Below are positions 55,353 through 64,000 of a stretch of 64,000 bases of DNA, piece by piece. Source of the stretch: Symbiodinium sp. CCMP2592 (lineage: Eukaryota; Sar; Dinophyceae; Suessiales; Symbiodiniaceae); the NCBI GenBank assembly GCA_905221615.1, contig CAJNDT010000503.1, positions 1 through 64,000 of the forward strand, written 5' to 3'. The notes under the pieces are model-generated. The model was given only the letters and a program-made list of their open reading frames with translations. It was not told the DNA's origin and searched no databases. Position 1 is the stretch's first letter; the number at the start of each line of letters is the position of its first letter. A program made the translations under genes and the position numbers.

Positions 55353-55433
55353 AATAGGGTTTTGGTGCCCATCATATCATACTTATAATAAGGACCCCCA
55401 CCCAAAAAATGTGTAGGTAATTATTCAGAACCC
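55353..55433 (+). repeat. Short dispersed repeat, family 3
   Basis: Similar to 1608-1684. With 55614-55693 it forms an imperfect inverted pair separated by 180 bp. Confidence 0.55.
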
Positions 55434-55613
55434 GATATTAACAAGGCTCTAAAAGTTGATATCCACGGAACACATTCTCTTCCGCAGTGGCCGCTGGCGC
55501 TTCGGGGTTGTCTGTTTTGGAGAACTCCGACTTTTCGCTGAGCGCACCTCGGTGCGAGAATGCGATAAGTAGAACTTGCTTGAAGACTCACAAGTAGCAA
55601 CGAATACTATAAT

Positions 55614-55693
55614 GTAGGGACCTAAATGATTACCAATACTATTTGGGGGGCTCCTTGTTCTAACTATAGCATAATCAACACCAAAACCCTGTT
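55614..55693 (-). repeat. Short dispersed repeat, family 3, inverted copy
   Basis: The reverse complement starts with agggttttggtg and ends with ggtaatcattta, as in the other copies. Confidence 0.5.
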
Positions 55694-56927
55694 CTAATTG
55701 TTGACGCCCATATATAAATGAAGTTCAAGCAGGGCTGCCAATCAGGCGATCTTGCTGCTGGACAAAACCTTGCAACTTCGAATGCAGTATAATGTCCCTC
55801 CGGCCCTTGACCAGTTATATCTGTCGTTCTCCTAGGTATATAACCTTGCTTACGGATACTCTTGTGCTTCGAAAAAGGGATTCGGATGCAGGGCTTTCTT
55901 GTGCAGTCAAATAATGTCAAAGAACCTACACCCCGACACCGTAAACCCGATGTTCCAAACATCTAGCTCCAGCGTATTGTTGGCGTGGGCTGAGTTCCCC
56001 AGACTTTAGACCTTAATAAGCCACGGTTTAGGGTTTCGGCGCTCACACTCGGACAATCCAGGCGAGGCATAGGGCATAGGGTCTAGGGTTAGTAAGGTTA
56101 GTAATATCTCTTCACATCACTAACAAGTCAGTACAGTGCAGAATGTCCTCCAGCTCTTGAGCTGACGACGCAGGCAAGTCCGGCAGCATTAAAAGCAAGT
56201 CTGTCTGGTTCTTTGTCGGGAGTGGGGGAATAGATCCCTATAGTAGTCCCTGTATAAAAACCAATAATAAGTCTCCATAATCCATGCCCCCATTCCCTAC
56301 GTGGGTAAGAACCACACAGAATTTCGGTTGTCCAGACCTCCACCCTTTTCGCCTGACCATCCGCTAGGTGGCGTCGCCGGAGACGAGAGCCATGCATCCC
56401 AGTGGTTTCGTCCCAGAGAGACGGTCTGATGTGCCGAAGGGCATCTCCTCCAACACCGGGGGCCCAAAGCAATTAGTGGCAGCAAAGCCGTGAACCCCCG
56501 AATTCAATTATTTACATTGCTGTTTTGGAGCAAGTGCATTCCGGAATCACTCACTGCAGAGCCCAACTACTAGTATCTCGTTGCATAAGCACCAGAGCCA
56601 GATCCGCGCACAGGAAGTCGAAACACAAACCTGAACTCGTGCATCACAGTCCGCCCAAGTGATATCCCATGTTCCGATGTTCCGGCGTTCCGGCGTTCCG
56701 GCAGAGATCAATGCTGGAAAAGCCTTCCCTCAACTCCTGCACCCGAAGAACAGTGAAGGGCTGCTTTGATCATCCACTGTGTGGTCTAGATTCTCGACCT
56801 TGAACCAAAGTCCCTGCTAAATAGGAGCCTGAACTTTCTTGCCAACACTCGCTCTTCCGCCTCGCAAACGTCAGAACTGTTACTGAACTAAGATGAGCAA
56901 TGCATGCATACTGCCACTATAGGAACC

Positions 56928-57192
56928 TCATGGGAAGTTTACGCCGCAGGACTGCATAGCCTTAATGACATATGTTTTCATTTTACGGGTAAGCCGCGAC
57001 ATTGGCATTCCCGGAGTCAAGAATCCCCCAATAAAGCCATGCTTGGTCACAAAATCAGTTGCTAGTTCAATCCACGACATCCTGCTGTCATCATCGACGA
57101 CATTGGGCACATACCACTCCCCATCCCTAGTGAAATCAATGACGGCCGTCATAGCCGGGAGATTTTTGGGCGTAGAACCCAATTGATGTTTT
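56928..57192 (-). CDS. Isolated coding-like exon, hypothetical
   Basis: An open segment of about 88 codons with a balanced, protein-like sequence: T-R-D-G-E-W-Y-V-P, then D-S-R-M-S-W-I-E-L-A-T-D-F-V, G-F-I-G-G, P-G-M-P-M-S-R-L-T-R-K-M-K-T-Y-V. There is no ATG; it opens after a TGA at about 57195. It may be an internal or last exon of a gene whose other exons I cannot find, or a relic. I do not recognise the family. Confidence 0.35.
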
Positions 57193-59103
57193 CAAGCAGG
57201 ATGTCACGATGCTACATAGGAGCCTGAATATTTCGTCGTAGTATTCTCCTGTGGTCCGTGCATATGCACAACGGTGTAACGCACCCCAACACCCAAGTCC
57301 AATAAATACACGACGGCTAGGATGCTACGCCGGAACCTGAATGTCCGAGGCACTGTAGGCCATAGGCTTCTGCTTGGTGGGTGCGTCGCTGTGCTCTGCT
57401 GACATGCTCCTCGCGCTCGGAACTGTGCCCTTAATGAGTACTTAAACCCTTAGATCCCACGCCGAACAGCCAAAACTGTGGAAGTCCAAACCCAACTTCA
57501 GTCTCAAGCAGCCGGAACAGTAAGAACTATTCTGGGAGTTTCATGGCATGGCTGTGTTTATAAGGCACGGTCCCCTGCAACCAAAACTCAAAGACTGAAA
57601 GCACCGCAAACCCAGAGCCCAAAGACGAAATCGTTAGACTCATGCTCCTTGTCGCTCCGACACACTGACATTAAATGCCATATCTCAGGACCTGCTCCTA
57701 ATTGTTTTTCCGCCACTCGGGTGAAGCGAAACTCTTAACATTTCGACTCATGAGCCCTTGAGACATCTAAGAGACTTTGCTTCTGGGCAGCGTAGAGGCG
57801 TCAATTCATTAAATTCGGACTTTGGGGTATTATGATTATAATTACACGGAGAATATAAGGGGAGAGTATGACTAAGTTCTCCGGCCCCTATATTATTATC
57901 GGCTTCAAGACCGTTGGCTCTGTGTCAGGGGATGAAGAAGAATTGGCCCGGGCTATCGGTGCATGCAACTGCTGTCGCCCGTCCCTACGCATAGCAGCTG
58001 AAAGGGACGAACGTTAAAGATAACAGCGACCGCGTCGCGTGCACTATGACCGGAAGAAGCCAATAGGTCGCAGCGAAACTGTAATATCGGGGGCCTTCAT
58101 GAGACAACATCGTTCTGGGTATATATAACAATGCAAACGCAATTTTCTTTGACCCTGAAAACCGACCTTCACCATCCAAATAAAGAAAGGGACGAACACA
58201 TCCAAAGGCCTCGGCTTCTTTGCGCTGGAAGGAGAGCCTGTCTCCTTCACAACGCCATGGAATACGCCTTGGTGGTCAAGCCCTCAACCCTAAAGCCTAA
58301 ACCTAAAACCCGAACCTGAAACGCTCAAGTCCAAATCGGTAAACCTTAAGCTTGAATTCCCCTAGAAGGCCTTGGGGATTGAAGCGAAGTCTCACAGTTG
58401 GTTGAGATCTTCGGTTTGGGGAGCTCTACGATCCGTAAGAGCTTAAGGGGCAGGGGCCTTAAAAAGCAAGTCATGTGAGTCTCTAGGGTCATGATCGTAT
58501 ATATACATATGTATATATATATATATCATTACCCCCCAAGCCCTATTCTGTTGGTTAAAACCGCTGTACTGTAGTAAGGCCTTGTCGAACAACTCGGCAT
58601 CTTTATGCGGCTTAGGTCTGTTTCTGAGCTCCTTTTTATCGCTGCACGACCATCCGGGCTTAGGGTTTAGGGCTTAAGGTTCTTAGGGTTCTTAGGGTGC
58701 TTAGGCTTCGAGGTTTCGGGTTGAGGTTAACGGTTGAGGGCTTTAGGCGATTGAGTCCCCCTGTGCTAGAGCCTGCAGTTCGACCTCACGTCTTCGGGAT
58801 GAAGGTTTTGGGGTTTAGGGTTTTGGGTATTTGGTTTAGGGTTCTTGCACCCTGAAAAAACCTAGCCTCTGGAGCTGGAAACCGGACAAAGAATGCGGAT
58901 GCTCTCCGGAATTAACCTGAGGGCTGAAATCCTAAACCCCTACACAAAACGCTGCAGTAACGTGATAGATCCTTTTACAGGAAGCCGATCCTTTACAGGA
59001 ACCTTTCATACTAAAGGAACCCTAAAGCCCAAAGCCCTAGGACCGGAATTCTGAAACCCCTACTGTAAAGGCCGTAACCCTTAGAACAGAGCACTGGGGG
59101 TTC

Positions 59104-59137
<34 letters not shown>

Positions 59138-60844
59138 TATAGTTATGACAAGCAACCCCAAGGCCAAGATATCATAATTGGTAAAGGCGCCTTTCATCGC
59201 CTTCAGGGACTTTTCCAGCAGCTCCTCGTCAGATTGTCAGCAGGTTTGACGCGGGGCGTTACCTGGGACCTCAAAAACCTACCATTTCGAGAACTCAGAC
59301 AAAGGCAACCATGACAAGGAACGCTAAAAAGGTAAGCTTAGGCTGTTTAGGGCTCAGGTAGTTCGATCTGTAAGATTCACAGCTTATGGCTCAGTTTCGG
59401 ATTTTCGAATGGCTTGTCGATAAAGTTTGGTTGCACCGTCTCAGAATGCGCCGTACCACACGCTGCAAACAAGTCATTCTCAAGAGCGACTAGGGCAGCC
59501 TTCTGTTTGATATGCAAGCATATGTCAGACGACCCGCGGGATATGCTTGTTTCAGGCTGTGTTTCCCTAGTTTACTCGCTTAAGGTCTTGGTTTTGGCTA
59601 CGCTCCTTCCGCGCTCCACTTCGTGTACGATTGCCACTGGAGTTCTCCGTGCTGTGGCGGAAGGGTGGCTTCGTGGGCATGTTGGCATGTTGGGTCTGAC
59701 AGGTGACTTCCTTCATTCTGTGTGTTTCCCCAAACATGTCTGGAGCACGAAACCCTACAGAGTTAGAGAGGCATCACATCAATAGGGGTCGCGGCCCCTA
59801 CATGCAGTATACATACATGTTCGCATGTACTACCGACATGTTTGACGTAACCAGGCATATCGCTTCCTACAGCTGCTAGCGTGATGTCCGATGACGTCGA
59901 TGGATGATGAGTATGCTTGAACACAGTTTTTGTCAAAAAGGCATGCCGGAGATCCTGGCCTTCTTCGGACAAGGACGCCTACATGATTTTGCCAACCTGA
60001 TCCCAGAACCGGAATCGCAACAAAGAAGCCGAGAACCGTGCCAGCATCATTCCAGCATCAACGCATGCAGGATTGCAAACACTACTTTTCATATCTTTCC
60101 ATCTCATGAGGGCAGCAGCATCTCCAACCTGGAAAATCTCAGCAAAAGCAGCTCCCCGAACTGGAGGACTGCCAGACAATCTAGCAACCTGAAACGACGA
60201 CATGCAAACTGGGACAAAGACACCATGCGCCGGAACGTGGGCCAACAGATGTGGCATTACCAAGGTTCCCTTAGTCTATTTCGTTACACTCTGAACCCTA
60301 AAAACACTGAATTACCCTAGCCCCAGAACCGTAAATCCCTAAACCCTAAACTCCGAGCCGGGTGAACACGAAAGGCCGCGATGCAAGGATCTGGCTAGCC
60401 CCAAACCCTAAACTCTTAAACCCAGAACCCGAACCGTGCTATACCTTCCTTCAACCAACATCTCCCGGCTGGGCGCCTTGTTTGATGCTACGAGAAGCTT
60501 CTCGGCATCGACCAGAGCCGTCTTCAGCGCGTCCTTGAGTTTGTAGCTTAGGGATGTGGGATCTACGGCCCAGCTTCAGGGAATCCGTTGTAGTCAGCCT
60601 CATCGGATGTCTTTGTTGGACTATCATATCATATCCGTACTCAACACGTACGTTTGCAGCCTTTTCTACAATCGGAACGCTTTGTTGTCGGAGGCCTCTT
60701 CAAGCATTAAGACTTCAAGAGCTGACTAGCTCCCTGAAGCCTTCAATCCCTACACCCGATGGACATTGGTGGCCTCCGTGCTAATTAGTTGAAGGCCTGG
60801 TGGCTGCCACGAGGTTCGAACAGTTGAATATTGCAAGGTTAGGG
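57193..60844. other. Gene-free stretch
   Basis: AT microsatellites at about 58498-58527 and 59106-59136, and dense telomere-like words at 58660-58860 and 60300-60430. No gene is recognised. Confidence 0.5.
58660..58860 (+). repeat. Interstitial telomere-like words
   Basis: Many degenerate gggtttagg / cttagggtt units on the plus strand. Confidence 0.65.
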
Positions 60845-60967
60845 GCTATAGTAAACCCCATAAAGTTGGAAACCGGATTAAGGCCAAATAGTGCTGGGAT
60901 CTTCCATACATGTACTCTTAAGGGTTGAGGCTATTCGGCTTCCAACTTTTGGGCTTCTACTGTAGGG
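60845..60967. repeat. Foldback (MITE-like) element, family 2
   Basis: Arms 60845-60871 and 60940-60967 around ctatagtaaac/ttccaactttt. It is similar along its length to 16106-16228, including a central gatta-gtgctgggatc-type motif. Confidence 0.7.
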
Positions 60968-63900
60968 CAGTAGTAGGATTGATTTTCGGCCTCAAGGCCT
61001 TAGCTTCATTCGTCTGGTTCGTGGCTTCTGATAGGAAAATGTTGAAGAAATCCACTTTCCGGGGCTCCACAACCAAGCGTGTTGTTATCCCTTACCACAA
61101 GCACATGGGGGCTTTAAGATTAGCCCACTCGCCTGACAAGTTTGCGTGTCCGAGAAGTTCACAACAAGCCGAAGAAGGAAGATACATCCGAAACGCCAAA
61201 AACATGGGAAGGAGGTTCCGAGGATCGTTGGGGTGAACCCTGGACCCTGTAGTACGTGGCCTTAACATGTTCGACAGCAAAGAATAGGGATTTGATTTTT
61301 TATAGCAAACTTATGACTGATAACCCGGAGACCTAATGTCCTAAGGAATAGTACGCCAACTATTCCGGCATACATTATTTCCTTAATGCCGGCCTCCTCT
61401 GCTAGCCTGGTTGAGTTGACGATCTTGTCTGTGGGCCGTTCGACGTCCACCTGCTAGAAGGCTCAGCCCCGGACAATGAAGGTCTGCGGCTAAGCACTTG
61501 CTTTTGCTTGGTTCAGTATCCAGGATTTACGGACGCTGCAAAATATGGACATTACAGGGATCGGCTGATAGTAGCAATTATGAGACCGGAATCGTCAACC
61601 TGTATTGGTGCTCGCGAGTTGGGTTTAGATCTCGAGTTTCCGGCTCTGCACTGAGTTGCAATCAGAAACTCACGCGTCGCCTCTGGGTTTATGGTGTCAG
61701 ATCGCGGCTGGAACTGAGCTGGTCTAGTCTGGGAGCGTATTCTTGTCAGCTTGGTGGCCCAGTGCTACATGGAATCATAAAAAGCTCCCGGCATCGCTCA
61801 ATCCAAAAGCGTGCACAACCGCCGCCCCCCCTGATGCCCGGAATCCCCTCTGAACATGGATACCTGTCCGACAGGACAGCACCCCTCCAAGCATCTAAAC
61901 AGAAGGTTGCTCTTCTTTCAGCTGAAAAAGAGCCCTACACCCCAAAGACCCCAAACTCTAAACCCTAACCCCAATAAACCCTTACATACACCCTGAACTC
62001 TATCGAAACTCTGTAGTTTAGGCAGTCTAGTCTTTGAGGGGTTGCTTCGAGACTACTGCCCGAGAAACTGCATGCATAAACCCTGAACCCTAAACCCTTT
62101 TTGCATCCGGGCTTGGGAAGTCGGCCGGGGAAGGTGAAAGGCCCTAAATCCTAAAACCCCAAACCCCAAGTCCTAAAACCCTAAATCCTAAACCCTAAAC
62201 CCTAACCCCTAAACCCTGAACCCAAAGCCCAATCAGACCCAGACTCGACAAGCCTGCTCAAGCCAGTCCAGGGCAGAGCTCTTCGGCGATTCGACTTCGC
62301 CCTCAGAGGCCTGGTGTTTTTAGGTTTGCGTAGGGATTTGTTTGCAGCTAGGGGAGGTGCTATACCCTACTCAGGCCCTACTCCCCTTACTATGGAATGC
62401 AGGCAATCAAACTTACTGCTGATGGACCAACCTCCCCGAAACAAAGCAGGATGTTCGACAGCTTTAGATTAAAGAGGCAGTGGCTATGTTGTGAAAAGGG
62501 GCGGGCGGCAGGATTGTTGAGTCCAGAGCGGTTCAACTGCTGCCCAGCATCTACCAGCGCCGGAGAAGTCACCAAAGCTGCTGTGCCAGCGGTCCTTGGG
62601 GGTGCTCGGTGCAAGCCGGTCTGGGGTATCAGTGTTGGTTTCGGACCGAGAAACCGGTGTGGATTGAGGAGGCACACGTGTTAATCGTCAATGTCCCAAG
62701 AGCAAAAATCACGAGCTCTGAAGTCTTCCCCCACGCAGCCACCCTGAATCTACACGCAAACATCTCAGCCCTTCCGCCGCGGTTCAAGCCATGGCGACGG
62801 AACGGACTGCTGGCTTGAGCTGAAACGGAACTCACCACCAAAGACGAACATGATGAAACCCTAAATGTGGGCAAACCATGAGTGGCAACTCCGGCTTCAG
62901 CAACCGACTTCATGAACTGAGGAATATTATCTAGATAGGACTCTTGACAGAAGGCTTGTAATCCATCAGCCCTTAACTTAACCGGCGTTCTTTTCATGCG
63001 GATATCTGCAGATGAGCCACTGAGATCTGCGCGAGGGCGGCGGCGGGGGGATCAGTTCCCAACGCAAAGATGTCCGCATGGAGGTGCGTGGTATTCCCGT
63101 GGGTGGGGGGATCTCCTCCCAACGCTGTGAAATGCGCATGGCCGGAGCGACATATTCTTGGAGACGATCAAGCCTCGAGCTGACGTCCTGCGGATACAAA
63201 GGGGAGTTCCTTACATGTTGAGGGACCGCAACATTGAGTGGGAGCACTAGGCGTTCACAAGCTATGTGCTGGTATAGAGGTGACATGGAAGGTCGAAACG
63301 CAAACCTACTGACTGTGCGACTTGTCTGGGCATCCTGAACATTACAGCAAAGTGGTGCAAGTTGTGATACCCGATAATCCAAGCCTTAACATTTCCCAAC
63401 CCTAAACCCTAAGCGAATCATCTTTACCTGTACCCACAACCAGGGGAGCATTGGCAAAGGCCTAGGATAGTGAACCTGGCGCCATTGCCATGAGCAATGC
63501 GGCGGACAGACGTAGCACACCACACAGACAATCGCTCAAAAGGAACACTGAAAAGTGCAGTCAACAGAGGAAGGACATGGAAGAACCATTGCAATCACTA
63601 TAGTTGATTTGTACGACGAGAAACAGACATGCAACGGAATCTGCACATACAGAAGTAGAGCCGTGTTTGCGTATAGACATACCGAAAGAACAAACCGGAA
63701 CCAGCAGGGTCGGCCAACTCAGATGTGCTTAAGTTTATGTGCCCGGCAATAGCCTCGCCAAGTCTTGCTAAGGTTCTAGTCATTGTAGACTTTGGTTTTG
63801 AGAGTTCATAATCGTAGTGGCTTCAAAACCAGCCGGCAGGAGCGAACCTTCATCTCGGCGAGATAACCCTCGAGAGAGAGAGAGAGAGAGACAAAGAAAC

Positions 63901-64000
63901 AAACAAGTTCATGAGTTTTCGGAATAACCTCGTCTCTTTGTAAAAACGACAAGGCTCAGAAGGCAGGAAGCCGTCCTGCATGAAAGCCTCCTGCTGCTGC
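60968..64000. other. Gene-free right end of the window
   Basis: No firm gene. Minus-strand frames at 62629-62997 and 62978-63382 have partly protein-like sequence. The second contains two tandem copies of a segment with R-W-E-E-I-P-P-P and R-W-E-L-I-P-P-P from a DNA repeat at about 63046-63133. They may be exons of an unknown gene or relics. A (GA)n tract lies at 63869-63891, and CTG triplets start at the end of the window. Confidence 0.4.
61955..62225 (-). repeat. Interstitial telomere-like words, CCCTAAA strand
   Basis: The densest cluster in the window, with near-perfect ccctaaa units at about 62140-62220. The orientation is opposite to most clusters on the left. Confidence 0.75.

Larger units (their letters stand above)
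54492..56927. other. Gene-free stretch with two family 3 repeats
   Basis: Family 3 repeats lie at 55353-55433 (+) and 55614-55693 (-), facing each other. A minus-strand frame at 56128-56472 has some protein-like sequence (R-L-R-R-R-H-L-A-D-G-Q-A-K-R-V-E-V-W), but another frame over the same bases looks equally plausible, so no gene is called. Confidence 0.45.

Noticed and set aside
56128-56472. 114-codon minus-strand frame
   Set aside because: Two frames over the same bases look equally protein-like and neither has a recognisable motif.
61498-61968. 156-codon plus-strand frame
   Set aside because: Low-complexity end running into CCCTAAA words; no recognisable protein features.
1-64000. tRNA, rRNA, CRISPR array, bacterial operon or ribosome-binding sites
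   Set aside because: None seen on reading both strands. The gene structure is eukaryotic. I could not run tRNAscan or covariance models, so short RNA genes may be missed.

Overview
The window looks like dinoflagellate nuclear DNA. The genes are multi-exon and lie head-to-tail on one strand. The dominant mobile element is a Ty1/copia-type LTR retrotransposon of the kind seen in Symbiodinium-like genomes. Degenerate telomere-like TTTAGGG/CCCTAAA words are scattered through most intergenic DNA, AT microsatellites are common, and there is a possible relic of the dinoflagellate spliced leader. I cannot fix the genus from the sequence. There are no bacterial-style operons, CRISPR arrays or rRNA genes, and I saw no tRNA gene.

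The central structure is nested and fills 6974-36621, all on the minus strand. Two 165-bp direct repeats (6974-7138 and 36457-36621, one mismatch) are the LTRs. They are bordered outside by the same 5-bp duplication (aacat), and a primer-binding site matching an initiator-tRNA-Met end sits directly inside the 5' LTR. Between them lies one copia element cut into two complementary halves. The 5' half (36.6-31.9 kb) carries Gag, zinc knuckle, aspartic protease and a RapZ-C-like domain. The 3' half (14.6-7.3 kb) carries a coiled-coil/RS region, integrase, a 2-oxoglutarate/Fe(II)-oxygenase-like domain, a DUF488 domain, reverse transcriptase and RNase H. The reading frame is broken by one in-frame TAG, a 7-bp and a 4-bp tandem duplication and at least one other indel.

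The two halves are separated by a 17,266-bp insertion (14611-31876). It is flanked by a 9-bp direct repeat (taggacatc) that sits in the loop of what would have been a palindrome in the uninterrupted element. The insertion has a 20-bp-period subterminal repeat array at its left end, with related motifs inverted at its right end. It carries five multi-exon minus-strand genes. From 5' to 3' along the minus strand these are: gene E, a novel protein with a 28-residue acidic repeat; gene D, a small basic protein; gene C, methyltransferase-like; gene B, Lys/Glu-rich; and gene A, whose D-G, D-x-M-H and K-x-x-H motifs resemble Tnp2/KDZ-type transposases. This makes it a candidate giant, gene-carrying DNA transposon, and it is the main discovery lead here.

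Outside the nested element, 2.3-3.6 kb holds remnants or exons of a probable MFS-type transporter and 38.3-41.1 kb holds a multi-pass membrane protein. An isolated exon at 56.9-57.2 kb looks coding. The rest (0-2.3, 3.6-7, 36.6-38.3 and 41-64 kb) is mostly gene-free DNA with microsatellites, telomere-like words, three families of short foldback (MITE-like) elements, and three copies of a short repeat that still encodes a conserved peptide.
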